A stretch of DNA of 39,424 nucleotides, from positions 1 to 39,424 of the forward strand of contig JAJFGE010000155.1 in the NCBI GenBank assembly GCA_021776295.1. The letters run 5' to 3'. Below the pieces are notes generated by a model that saw only the letters and a program-made list of their open reading frames with translations, was not told the origin of the DNA and did no database searches. The position numbers were made by a program, and so were the translations under genes. This document shows, piece after piece, positions 15,702-24,017 of the stretch. Origin of the DNA: Hyphococcus sp. GTDB taxonomy: Bacteria > Pseudomonadota > Alphaproteobacteria > Caulobacterales > Parvularculaceae. Position 1 is the first letter of the stretch; each line of letters opens with the position of its first letter.

Positions 15702-16868
15702 TCACAGAGCCTTATATTCGCGAAAGCTGATCAACCGGCGGCGGTCTTCATCCCAAAGCGCCAGCCGCCAGCATTTCAAACTGCCGCGCAATGTTATGCG
15801 TTTCGCGACATTGCGTAATTCCGGGAAATCTTTGAGACACACTTGTAGGCGATAATTGGGAATTTTACTGCACAGATGGTGGATGTGATGAAGGCCGATA
15901 TTGCCAGTGAACCACCGCAATACTGGTGGAAGCACGAAATAGGAACTGCTCTCTATCGCCGCCTGATGAAAATTCCAGTTTTCGCCGCGCTCCCAATAAG
16001 TCCCCTCGAACTGGTGCTGGATGTAAAACAACCATCCGCCGATCCATGCGGCGATTATCAGCATCGGCAGATAGGCGGTGAGCACCGGCCAGACGCCAAT
16101 CATCGCTATCGGCAGCCCGAAGGCGATCAGCAAAGCCAGGTTCAGCCCCATGATGCTGCGCATTGACGGGCCATCGCGAAAGGCGCGGCCGAGGGGCAGG
16201 CGCTGTAGCAGAAGGAAATTTACCGGCGCGCCCAATGCAATCATGATGATCGGATTGCGGTAAAGCCGATAGCCAAGCCGCCGCAATCGCGGCGCCGCCC
16301 CATATTCACGCGTCGTCATGACCGCAACATCGCCTTGCCCGCGGCGATCCAGATCGCCGCTTGCGGCGTGATGATAAGCGTGGGACCGCTTCCATTGGTC
16401 ATAAGGCGTGAAAGTCAGGACACTGATAAAACGGCCGAGAACATCGTTGGCGGTGCGCGAGGGGAAGTAAGACCCGTGTCCGCAATCATGTTGGAAGATA
16501 AATAATCGCACCAGAAGGCCTGCGGTCACTGGCGCCAGCAACAAGCTCAGCCAATAGATGTGTTGGGCGGCGGCGACAGCCATAATGGCGAGCAGCGCAA
16601 AGAACGGGATGATGGTAAAGGCCAGCTGTAGCAGGCTGCGTTTTGTGTCCGAGCCGTAGACCTTCAAAAGTGGGGAAAGCCGTAAGGCAAGCGTCCGTGT
16701 ATCAACAGCGGCAGAACGCTCAGCCGGGCGGTCGTTGGCGCCGGATTGGTTGCTGTGTGGGTTGGAAGCGTTAGAGGGCACTGGTTTCGCCTCATTTGCT
16801 GTGAGAATTCGATCAAAGCGCGGTCCCCAATATCGCCTATATCTGAATCGGCGGTTTTCACCAATCAC
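15702..16868 (-). CDS. Membrane fatty acid desaturase (acyl-lipid delta-12/omega-6 type)
   Basis: An integral membrane di-iron desaturase of up to 388 residues. The three histidine boxes are HDCGHGS (127-133), HAYHHA (163-168) and HHIHHL (327-332), set among four or more hydrophobic helices. The pattern and the C-terminal LWDEDRRRLISFREY resemble bacterial acyl-lipid omega-6 desaturases that introduce a second double bond into fatty acyl chains; the exact position is not provable here. The start is uncertain: the GTG at 16868 gives a basic N-terminal extension, while the GTG at 16781 would begin closer to the conserved part. It is convergent with hisG and stands alone. Confidence 0.87.
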   Translation of the reverse strand: MIGENRRFRYRRYWGPRFDRILTANEAKPVPSNASNPHSNQSGANDRPAERSAAVDTRTLALRLSPLLKVYGSDTKRSLLQLAFTIIPFFALLAIMAVAAAQHIYWLSLLLAPVTAGLLVRLFIFQHDCGHGSYFPSRTANDVLGRFISVLTFTPYDQWKRSHAYHHAASGDLDRRGQGDVAVMTTREYGAAPRLRRLGYRLYRNPIIMIALGAPVNFLLLQRLPLGRAFRDGPSMRSIMGLNLALLIAFGLPIAMIGVWPVLTAYLPMLIIAAWIGGWLFYIQHQFEGTYWERGENWNFHQAAIESSSYFVLPPVLRWFTGNIGLHHIHHLCSKIPNYRLQVCLKDFPELRNVAKRITLRGSLKCWRLALWDEDRRRLISFREYKAL

Positions 16869-16968
16869 ATTGTAGAGATATGACGGAAACCGGGAATTTG
16901 AGGCGGCAGGCCTGTGGCGATTGGGCCTAACGGCCGCCGGAGGCGCACCTCCGCGCCGCGAGGCAAAA

Positions 16969-17043
16969 TGGTGCTGCCGGAGAGATTCGAACTCTCGGCC
17001 TCTCCCTTACCAAGGGAGTGCTCTACCCCTGAGCTACGGCAGC
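16969..17043 (-). tRNA. tRNA-Thr (anticodon GGT)
   Basis: The minus strand folds as a complete cloverleaf: acceptor GCTGCCG/CGGCAGC, D-arm GCTC...GAGC, anticodon stem CTCCC/GGGAG with loop TTGGTAA (anticodon GGT), and T-arm GAGAG-TTCGAAT-CTCTC. The terminal CCA is encoded (75 bases with CCA). It lies between the desaturase and thioesterase genes. Confidence 0.96.
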
Positions 17044-17145
17044 GTCTGGGTGGGGCGTAATGGAGCGCCCAAAAGTGGCGGCGGTATAGCGCGGGTGCAG
17101 ACGGATGGGAAGCAGTGGGCGGCAAAATAAGCGGGCGGCCCGCCG

Positions 17146-17595
17146 TCAGCCCGAAAACCCGAACGGCTCGAGAATTTCCGGTCCGACGCGCCGGGGTTTG
17201 CGGCTGTCGGCGTCAATCAGGCACCAGATGGTCAGGACCTTTGCGGCCGGGCGCGCCGCGCCGGGTTTTCGGATATCGACATGGCGTTCATAGCGCGGGC
17301 CGGTCGCGGCGCCGAGCCAGGTACGGATTTCGACAGTCTCGCCGGCGAAAGTCTGGTCGCGATAGTCAATCTCGTGGCGCAGCGCGACCCAGACATATTT
17401 CTGTATGTGGGCCGGGCTTGCCAGACGGCGCCAATGGGCGGTGGCGATATCCTGCGCCCAGGAGAGGTAGACCGCATTGTTGACGTGGCCGAGTTCGTCA
17501 ATATCGCTCGTAGCCGCGATGCGGGTCAGCATCGCAGCGGTCTCGAACGAGTGCGCGCCGGATAGGTTGCCGCCCAGCGGGGTTGGTTCGCTCAT
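17146..17595 (-). CDS. Acyl-CoA thioesterase, hotdog fold (4HBT family)
   Basis: A 149-residue hotdog-fold thioesterase. The 4-hydroxybenzoyl-CoA thioesterase-type motif is clear (SDIDELGHVNNAVYLSWAQD, about residues 30-49), with the active-site aspartate and the HVNN stretch, and the strand EIDYRDQTFAGETVEIRTWL follows. Such enzymes hydrolyse acyl-CoA esters in the cytoplasm; chain length and natural substrate are unknown. The start is ATG 17595 behind aaggcgc. It is divergent from the small-protein/murA genes with 77 bases between them. Confidence 0.9.
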   Translation of the reverse strand: MSEPTPLGGNLSGAHSFETAAMLTRIAATSDIDELGHVNNAVYLSWAQDIATAHWRRLASPAHIQKYVWVALRHEIDYRDQTFAGETVEIRTWLGAATGPRYERHVDIRKPGAARPAAKVLTIWCLIDADSRKPRRVGPEILEPFGFSG

Positions 17596-17672
17596 ATGCG
17601 CCTTCCTGGCAAATCCTCTAGCATGAGGGTCTCAACTTGACCGCGCTGCGCCTCGGACTATGGTCCGCCGCC

Positions 17673-17849
17673 ATGCCAACCGATATGCCTGAAGACGAAC
17701 AATCACAAGCTCGCCCCGCAGCCGCCGCGAAAAAGACCAAGCCGGCGGCTAAGCCAGGCGGTGAGCGCGAGGACCGCCTCGCCGAAGCGTTGCGCGAGAA
17801 CCTGCGCCGGCGCAAAGCGGCAAAGCAGACGCAAGACAAGAAAGAGTAA
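17673..17849 (+). CDS. Small conserved basic protein upstream of murA
   Basis: A 58-residue protein: an Ala/Lys/Pro-rich disordered first half and a basic helix EDRLAEALRENLRRRKAA (about residues 33-50). Short proteins with this RLAEALRENLRRRK signature are often found in alphaproteobacteria; their function is unknown to me. The ATG at 17673 is preferred over the in-frame start at 17637, which would add 12 residues that look untypical. It ends three bases before the murA ATG and is surely co-transcribed with it. Confidence 0.75.
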   Translation: MPTDMPEDEQSQARPAAAAKKTKPAAKPGGEREDRLAEALRENLRRRKAAKQTQDKKE

Positions 17850-17852
17850 TCC

Positions 17853-19112
17853 ATGGACAAGCTGGCGATCATTGGCGGACGACCGCTTTACGGCGAGGTT
17901 GCGATCAGCGGTGCGAAGAACTCCGCGCTTAAGGTGATGGCGGCGGCGCTGTTGACCGATGAGAAGCTGACGCTGACCAACGTCCCGCATCTGGCTGATG
18001 TCGATATGCTGGCGCGGCTTCTGACCCAGCACGGGGCGCTGATCGACTTCACCGATGGAACGCTGACGCTGCACGCCAAAGACATCGTCTCAACCGAGGC
18101 GCCATATGATCTGGTGCGTAAAATGCGCGCGAGTTTCAATGTGTTGGGACCTTTGCTTGCACGAGAGGGTAAGGCGAAGGTCTCTCTGCCCGGCGGCTGC
18201 GCTATTGGCGCCCGGCCGGTCGATCTGCATCTGAAAGCGCTGACGGCGATGGGCGCGCAAATTGAGCTTGATGAAGGCTATGTCATCGCCGAAGCGCCGG
18301 ATGGGCTGAAAGGCGCCGACATCACCCTGCCATTCGTATCGGTTGGCGCCACTGAGCACACCATGCTGGCGGCAGTGCTGGCCAAGGGCGTGACGGTGAT
18401 TGAAAACGCCGCCCGCGAGCCGGAGATCGCCGATCTTGCCGCTTGTCTTGCCGCCATGGGCGCGAAGATCGAAGGCGCCGGGCGCTCGACCATCCGCATC
18501 GAGGGCGCCCGCCGTCTTCATGGCGCCGAACACCGGGTGTTGCCGGACCGGATTGAGACCGGCGCTTATGCCATGGCGGTGGGCGCGACCGGCGGCGAGC
18601 TGACGCTGACCGGAACGGATGGTGAGCTGCTTGGAACCGCGCTGGCGGCGCTGAAAGAAGCCGGGCTTATCATTGACGACACCGATAAGGGTTTGCGTAT
18701 CAAGAAGACCGAGGCGCGCTGCAAGGCGGTGGATATTGTCACCCAGCCCTATCCCGGCTTTCCCACCGATCTTCAGGCACAGTTTATGGCGCTGATGGCG
18801 ACGGCGGAGGGGGCGGCGTCGATCAAGGAAACGATTTTTGAAAACCGCTTCATGCACGCGCCGGAATTGTCGCGAATGGGCGCTAAAATCTCCGTTGACG
18901 GACAAAACGCGACCGTGCGCGGCGTCGCCCGCCTCAAAGGTGCGCCAGTGATGGCGACCGATCTGCGCGCCTCGATGTCGCTGGTGATTGCAGGCCTTGC
19001 CGCCGAAGGCCAGACCATGGTCAATCGGGTCTATCATCTTGACCGCGGCTTTGAACGGCTGGAAGAAAAGCTGCAAAATTGCGGCGCGCTGATTGAGCGC
19101 GTGAAAGATTAG
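17853..19112 (+). CDS. murA: UDP-N-acetylglucosamine 1-carboxyvinyltransferase
   Basis: Catalyses the first committed step of peptidoglycan precursor synthesis, transferring enolpyruvate from phosphoenolpyruvate to UDP-GlcNAc. The 419-residue product has the expected length. Key features are the SGAKNSALK substrate-binding segment (about residues 19-27), the catalytic cysteine in [11 protein letters not shown] (Cys116, the fosfomycin target), and the repeated inside-out alpha/beta barrel pattern. Because cysteine rather than aspartate is present, the enzyme is expected to be fosfomycin-sensitive in principle. The start is ATG 17853 behind aagaaagag. It is followed after 11 bases by the DUF2948 gene. 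Confidence 0.97.
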   Translation: MDKLAIIGGRPLYGEVAISGAKNSALKVMAAALLTDEKLTLTNVPHLADVDMLARLLTQHGALIDFTDGTLTLHAKDIVSTEAPYDLVRKMRASFNVLGPLLAREGKAKVSLPGGCAIGARPVDLHLKALTAMGAQIELDEGYVIAEAPDGLKGADITLPFVSVGATEHTMLAAVLAKGVTVIENAAREPEIADLAACLAAMGAKIEGAGRSTIRIEGARRLHGAEHRVLPDRIETGAYAMAVGATGGELTLTGTDGELLGTALAALKEAGLIIDDTDKGLRIKKTEARCKAVDIVTQPYPGFPTDLQAQFMALMATAEGAASIKETIFENRFMHAPELSRMGAKISVDGQNATVRGVARLKGAPVMATDLRASMSLVIAGLAAEGQTMVNRVYHLDRGFERLEEKLQNCGALIERVKD

Positions 19113-19123
19113 AAAGGGCTCCC

Positions 19124-19579
19124 TTGGCGACCTCCCTTAAAGACTATGCGCCCTTAGGCTTGATGGCGGGCGACGCGTCGGATCTAGATGTGATTTCCAC
19201 GGTATTGCAGGACGCGGTCGCCAAGCTCGGCGATTTTGCCTGGCTGCCGGACACTCGTCGGTTTGCATTTGTCGCCAACCGGTTTGCCTGGGAATGCGTC
19301 GGCGGGCGCCGCGGTGGTCCTTTCGCGCGGGTCCGCGCCGGGGTTCATTTTGATGATGTTGCAGCGGTGAAATATCAAAATTTGCGCGCGGGCGCCAAGG
19401 ACGCGGTGGTGGAGCTGTTGGCGATCCGGTTTGAGACGGGCGAAGACGGCGCCGGCGCGATTATGCTGGACTTTGCCGGCGGCGGCGCGGTGCGCCTGGA
19501 GGTGGAGAGCATCAACGCCTATATGTCGGACATATCCGAGCCCTGGCGCACACGGGCGAAACCGAAGCATAAAGTGTAG
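19124..19579 (+). CDS. DUF2948 family protein
   Basis: A 151-residue member of DUF2948, a family largely limited to alphaproteobacteria and regularly placed between murA and hisD. Family marks are ISTVLQDAVAKLGDFAWLPDTRRFAFVANRF and DFAGGGAVRLEVESINAYMSD. It has no known function, signal peptide or membrane segment. The start is a TTG at 19124, supported by agaaaggg at the correct distance and by the family N-terminus; no ATG fits as well. It is 11 bases from murA and probably in the same transcript. The repeat at 19586-19717 then separates it from hisD. Confidence 0.9.
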   Translation: MATSLKDYAPLGLMAGDASDLDVISTVLQDAVAKLGDFAWLPDTRRFAFVANRFAWECVGGRRGGPFARVRAGVHFDDVAAVKYQNLRAGAKDAVVELLAIRFETGEDGAGAIMLDFAGGGAVRLEVESINAYMSDISEPWRTRAKPKHKV

Positions 19580-19585
19580 ATTTCC

Positions 19586-19717
19586 CGTCATCCCGGATGC
19601 ATTGCAGCATCTTTGATGATGCAATGCTGGGCCGGGACCGGTATCAATTTGTAGAAGGGTAAGAAGATCGCGTGTCTGCAACGCAACACTACGTGTTGCG
19701 CCGCGCACGCGATGACG
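19586..19717. repeat. GTCATCCCGGA-type palindromic repeat, extended form
   Basis: It begins cgtcatcccggatgc (19586-19600) and includes inverted gatgcattgcagcatc/gatgatgcaatgc segments. Further on there is a perfect hairpin cgcaacac-tac-gtgttgcg (19682-19700), enclosed by atcgcgtg (19667-19674) / cacgcgat (19706-19713), ending in gatgacgg. The opening word matches the repeat at 3482-3546, but this copy is about twice as long and fills most of the gap between DUF2948 and hisD. Confidence 0.7.
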
Positions 19718-19727
19718 GTGAGTTACT

Positions 19728-21020
19728 ATGATCAAAAGACTCAATGCCCATGATGAAGGCTTCAAACAAGCCTTCGACGCCTTCGTCATGCAGGAACGCG
19801 AAGGCGGTGCAGACGTTGCGGAAGTGGTGCGCGATATTATCAAGGCGGTGCGCGCCGACGGGCTCGCGGCTGTCAAAACTTACACCCAGAAGTTTGACGG
19901 GTTTGAACTCACCGATGACAACATCAAAGTCAGCGCTGACGAGATTGATCGCGCCGAGGCGGCTTGCGAGCCGGACGATTTGACGGCGCTGGATTTCGCC
20001 GCCGCGCGCATTCGTTCCTATCACCAACGTCAAATGCCGCGCGATGAGCGCTATACCGATGATATGGGCGTGACGCTCGGCTGGCGCTGGACCTCAGTCG
20101 ATGCAGCGGGGCTTTATGCACCGGGCGGGCGGGCGGCTTATCCGTCGAGCGTATTGATGAACGCGATCCCGGCGAAGGTTGCGGGCGTCGGACGCCTCGC
20201 TATGGCAACACCGGCGCCCAAAGGCCAGATGAACCCGTTGGTGCTGGCGGCTGCCAAACGCGCCGGTATTGATGAAATCTACCGTATCGGCGGCGCGCAA
20301 GGCATTGCCGCGCTGGCGTTTGGCGCGGGGCCCATTGCGCCGGTCGATGCTATTGTCGGGCCGGGCAACGCCTATGTCGCAGAAGCCAAGCGTCAGGTGT
20401 TCGGCCATGTCGGCATCGACAGCATCGCCGGTCCGTCGGAGATTCTCGTTGTCGCGGATGGCAAAAACAACCCCGAATGGATTGCCGCGGATTTGCTGTC
20501 GCAGGCCGAGCATGACCCGTCGTCGCAGAGTATTCTGATTACGGATGATGGAGGCTTTGCCGACAAGGTCAGCGCGGCGGTGGACGAGCAATTAGCGGCA
20601 AGCGCGCGCAAGACGATCGCTGACGCCGCGTGGCGCAACAATTCCGCAATCATCACTGTGGCGTCGTTGGAAGACGCGCCGGCGTTGGTTGACCGCATCG
20701 CACCGGAACATCTGGAGCTGGCGGTTGATGAGCCCGAAGCCCTGCTCGCGAAAGTGCGTCACGCCGGCGCCATCTTCCTTGGCCGTTTGACGCCGGAAGC
20801 GGTCGGCGATTACGTCGCCGGGCCGGACCACGTTCTGCCGACAGCGCGCGCCGCACGTTACGCCTCCGGCCTGTCGGTCATGGATTTTATGAAGCGCAGC
20901 TCAATCATCGGCTGCGATGAAGCAGCGCTTGCCAAAATCGGCCCCGCTGCGGCGCGCCTCGCCGACGCAGAGGGGTTGCCGAGCCATGCGAAGTCGGTGC
21001 GGGTGCGGTTGAAGCAGTAG
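19728..21020 (+). CDS. hisD: Histidinol dehydrogenase
   Basis: Catalyses the last two steps of histidine synthesis, oxidising L-histidinol to L-histidine with two NAD+ and one zinc ion per subunit. The 430-residue product shows the NAD/substrate segments DAAGLYAPGGRAAYPSS, VGPGNAYVAEAKRQVFG and the GIDSIAGPSEI stretch, and the histidine-rich part RIAPEHLELA near the C-terminus. The ATG at 19728 follows ggtgag. Unlike hisG it has no GTATTAATAC site that I could see upstream; its promoter may lie in the repeat-bearing gap, or it may be transcribed from murA. Confidence 0.97.
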   Translation: MIKRLNAHDEGFKQAFDAFVMQEREGGADVAEVVRDIIKAVRADGLAAVKTYTQKFDGFELTDDNIKVSADEIDRAEAACEPDDLTALDFAAARIRSYHQRQMPRDERYTDDMGVTLGWRWTSVDAAGLYAPGGRAAYPSSVLMNAIPAKVAGVGRLAMATPAPKGQMNPLVLAAAKRAGIDEIYRIGGAQGIAALAFGAGPIAPVDAIVGPGNAYVAEAKRQVFGHVGIDSIAGPSEILVVADGKNNPEWIAADLLSQAEHDPSSQSILITDDGGFADKVSAAVDEQLAASARKTIADAAWRNNSAIITVASLEDAPALVDRIAPEHLELAVDEPEALLAKVRHAGAIFLGRLTPEAVGDYVAGPDHVLPTARAARYASGLSVMDFMKRSSIIGCDEAALAKIGPAAARLADAEGLPSHAKSVRVRLKQ

Positions 21021-21055
21021 AGTGCCGGGCGCTTCCACTTTCTCGCCCGGCGCTC
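21020..21055. terminator. Hairpin between convergent hisD and gltA
   Basis: Stem gagtgccgggcg (21020-21031) / cgcccggcgctc (21044-21055) with one G-T mismatch and a 12-base loop. There is no clear U-run on either side, but its place between two converging genes 41 bases apart makes termination its likely job. Confidence 0.6.
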
Positions 21056-21061
21056 TAGGCG

Positions 21062-22375
21062 TTATTGTGACGGTCGCTTTTCCATCTGCGTATAATCGCG
21101 TTGCGGCGCGCCGGTATATATCTGGCGAGGGCGGCCGATTTTTTGGTTCGGATCGACAACCATCTCCGACCATTGCGCGATCCAGCCGACGGTGCGTGCA
21201 AGCGCGAATAGAACCGTGAACATATCGGTCGGAAAGCCGAGCGCGCGCAGCGTGATGCCGGAATAAAAGTCGATATTCGGATAAAGCTTTTTCGCAACGA
21301 AATATTCATCCTCAAGCGCAATGCGCTCCAGTTCCATCGCCACCTGCAATAACGGCTCATCGCGAATGCCGAGCGCGTCCAGCACTTCATGGCAAGCTTT
21401 ACGCATGACTTTGGCGCGCGGATCGTAGTTTTTATAGACCCGGTGGCCAAAGCCCATCAGCCGGAACGGGTCGTCCTTGTCTTTGGCGCGGGCGATGAAC
21501 TCCGGAATGCGGTCGACCGAACCGATTTCCTCCAGCATGTTCAACGCCGCCTCATTGGCGCCGCCATGGGCTGGGCCCCATAGCGAAGCGATGCCGGCGG
21601 CGATGCACGCAAACGGGTTGGCGCCGGACGAGCCCGCCAGCCGCACCGTTGAGGTCGAGGCGTTCTGCTCATGGTCCATATGTAAAATGAAAATCTTGTC
21701 GAGCGCATCGCATAGGATCGGATTGCACTCATAATCGTCGCTGGAAACTGCAAAACACATGCGCATAAAGTTCGACGTGTAGTCGAGATCATTGCGCGGG
21801 AAGACGAAAGACTGACCGATTGAATATTTATACGCCATCGCCGCAATCGTCGGCATTTTCGCGATCATCCGATGGCTGGCGACCAGGCGTTGCTTCGGAT
21901 CGGTGATGTCGGTGGAGTCGTGATAAAACGCCGACAAGGCGCCAACCACGCCAACCATAATCGCCATCGGATGCGCATCGCGCCGAAAGCCGTTATAGAA
22001 GTTCTTCAGCTGCTCATGCACCATGGTGTGCATGGTGATCGAATTTTCAAACCATTTGAGCTTTTCCGGGTTGGGCAATTCGCCATTCAACAACAGATAG
22101 GCGGTCTCGATAAAATCGGAGTTTTCCGCAAGTTGATCGATAGGGTAGCCGCGATAGAGCAAAATGCCTTCATCACCGTCGATAAAGGTGATTTTAGATT
22201 CGCAACTTGCTGTCGAGGTAAAGCCTGGGTCGAACGTAAAAGCGCCGGTTTCTTTGTAGAGGCTGCGAATGTCGAAAACATCGGGTCCGTGGACTGCCTT
22301 ATAGACGGGAAACTCGACGGTCTGACTATTATGCGTGAGGGATATGGTTCCGGACGTGTTCAGATCGCTTTTCAT
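21062..22375 (-). CDS. gltA: Citrate synthase (type II)
   Basis: Condenses acetyl-CoA and oxaloacetate to citrate at the entry of the TCA cycle. At 437 residues it is the long, hexameric, gram-negative type, with an N-terminal beta-rich domain (about 1-60). The catalytic histidines are visible in the helical core: [29 protein letters not shown] and [14 protein letters not shown]. The start is ATG 22375, behind gagg, rather than the TTG one codon earlier. It is convergent with hisD and downstream of gltX on the same strand, with 83 bases between them. The NADH-sensing residues of the enterobacterial enzyme were not compared in detail. Confidence 0.97.
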   Translation of the reverse strand: MKSDLNTSGTISLTHNSQTVEFPVYKAVHGPDVFDIRSLYKETGAFTFDPGFTSTASCESKITFIDGDEGILLYRGYPIDQLAENSDFIETAYLLLNGELPNPEKLKWFENSITMHTMVHEQLKNFYNGFRRDAHPMAIMVGVVGALSAFYHDSTDITDPKQRLVASHRMIAKMPTIAAMAYKYSIGQSFVFPRNDLDYTSNFMRMCFAVSSDDYECNPILCDALDKIFILHMDHEQNASTSTVRLAGSSGANPFACIAAGIASLWGPAHGGANEAALNMLEEIGSVDRIPEFIARAKDKDDPFRLMGFGHRVYKNYDPRAKVMRKACHEVLDALGIRDEPLLQVAMELERIALEDEYFVAKKLYPNIDFYSGITLRALGFPTDMFTVLFALARTVGWIAQWSEMVVDPNQKIGRPRQIYTGAPQRDYTQMEKRPSQ

Positions 22376-22458
22376 CAAATCAGCCTCTTATTTTTGCGGT
22401 GCATCATTTATGTTGCAGCGCATTATACGGCAATATTTCCGCTATTCCAGCACTAGTG

Positions 22459-23880
22459 TCAGTGAATTTGATCGCCAATACGCGCCAGCGACTCTACGCG
22501 ACCGAGGCTATATAACACCTCGCCGATGGAAGGCGAAGGCCGCCCGGCTGTAATGGCCGCGCGTAATGGCGCGCCTATGGCGCCAAAACCGGTATTTTTT
22601 TCCGCCGCAAGGGCTTGCAGCCGCTGTTCCAGCGCCTCAGGCGTTACCCATAGGGCGTCCTCGCTCAAGATGTTGTGGATGTCTTTTAAAATCTCCACAA
22701 CACCGTCTTTTCGTAACGGCTTTGCCGCTTTGCCTTCAAGTGTGAAAGGCCGGGCGAGGAACAGGAATTGGCTAGCGGCGACGATGTCGGCGAGCGTTGC
22801 GCAGCGGGTTTTTAAAAACGGCGCAGCGCGCTCCAATTGCGCGATATTGTCTGCATCAAGATGAATACCGGAGTTTTCAAGAAACGGCCGCGACAGAGCG
22901 AGAAATTTTGCGTCCTCAAGCGCCGCCACATAATGGGCGTTGATGTGTTTTAGCTTGTCGTAATCCAGCCTTGCCGGGGCTTTATTGACGCCGGAAATAT
23001 CAAACCACTCCAGCGCTTTGTCACGCGGGATGATTTCGTCGTCGCCATGCGACCAGCCGAGGCGCATGAGGTAGTTGGCGAGTCCGTCGGCGAGGTAGCC
23101 CATATCACGATAAGCCTCAACGCCGAGGGCGCCGTGGCGTTTGGAAAGCTTGGCGCCGTCGCCGCCATGGATCAGCGGCACATGCGCAAACACCGGCGCC
23201 GGCCAGCCGAGTGCGGCGTAAATCTGTTGCTGGCGCGCGGCGTTGTTAAGGTGGTCGTCGCCGCGAATGACATGGGTGACTTCCATATCGTGATCATCGA
23301 CGACAACCGCCAGATTATAGGTCGGATCGCCATTGCTGCGCAAAATAATCAGATCGTCGAGCGCGGCATTTGGAAATGAGACATCACCCTGGACGGCGTC
23401 GTTGATGGTCGTGGCGCCATCGTGCGGCGTCAGAAAGCGGATGGCGAACCGCGCGCCATCCGGCGCCGTTGCGGGGTCGCGCTCACGCCACGGGCTTTCA
23501 AAGCGAACGCCGTCGGCGCGGGCTTTATCGCGTGCTGCGTCAAGCTCGTCTGGCGTCAGATAACAGCGATAGGCCTTTGCCTCAGTGAGAAGCTGATTGG
23601 CGATTTCTATATGGCGGTCGCGACGCGAAAACTGCGATACGAGATCGCCATCCCAGTCCATCCCGAGCCAGGCGAGCCCGTCCAAAATCGCCTCGACCGC
23701 TGCTTGGGTATGGCGCGCGCGGTCTGTGTCTTCGATCCGCAACAGAAATTTACCGCCGCGCCCACGCGCATAAAGCCAGTTGAACAGCGCCGTGCGGGCG
23801 CCGCCAATATGTAAGTAGCCGGTCGGCGAGGGGGCAAAGCGAGTGATGACGGGCGGCGTATGTTTGGCGACTTGCGGCAT
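22459..23880 (-). CDS. gltX: Glutamyl-tRNA synthetase
   Basis: A class I aminoacyl-tRNA synthetase of 473 residues, predicted to charge tRNA-Glu. The HIGH-type motif is HIGG within SPTGYLHIGGARTALFNWL (about residues 18-36), and the KMSKS-type motif is KLSKRHG (about residue 247). The zinc-cysteine cluster of E. coli GluRS is not seen, as in other zinc-free enzymes. Two GluRS copies exist in many alphaproteobacteria, one of them charging tRNA-Gln for later amidation; which one this is cannot be decided here. The start is ATG 23880. It is divergent from comEC. Confidence 0.96.
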   Translation of the reverse strand: MPQVAKHTPPVITRFAPSPTGYLHIGGARTALFNWLYARGRGGKFLLRIEDTDRARHTQAAVEAILDGLAWLGMDWDGDLVSQFSRRDRHIEIANQLLTEAKAYRCYLTPDELDAARDKARADGVRFESPWRERDPATAPDGARFAIRFLTPHDGATTINDAVQGDVSFPNAALDDLIILRSNGDPTYNLAVVVDDHDMEVTHVIRGDDHLNNAARQQQIYAALGWPAPVFAHVPLIHGGDGAKLSKRHGALGVEAYRDMGYLADGLANYLMRLGWSHGDDEIIPRDKALEWFDISGVNKAPARLDYDKLKHINAHYVAALEDAKFLALSRPFLENSGIHLDADNIAQLERAAPFLKTRCATLADIVAASQFLFLARPFTLEGKAAKPLRKDGVVEILKDIHNILSEDALWVTPEALEQRLQALAAEKNTGFGAIGAPLRAAITAGRPSPSIGEVLYSLGRVESLARIGDQIH

Positions 23881-23974
23881 GGCTTGCAGACCGGCTCCGA
23901 TTGCTGTGAGATGATAAGAATCAAGCTTCCGTGCGGCGTTGTTAGCACATCAATCTAACCGGCGCCTATGTTTC

Positions 23975-24016
23975 CATGCGCAACTTTCCATGCCCAATTT
24001 TTCATGCCCAATTTTT
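23975..24016 (+). repeat. Three tandem 14-bp units, each carrying an ATG, at the start of comEC
   Basis: catgcgcaactttc (23975-23988, diverged), catgcccaattttt (23989-24002) and catgcccaattttt (24003-24016, exact copy), then catg. The ATGs at 23976, 23990, 24004 and 24018 shift frame with each unit because 14 is not a multiple of 3; only the first and the last are in the comEC frame. Confidence 0.9.
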
Positions 24017-24017
24017 C

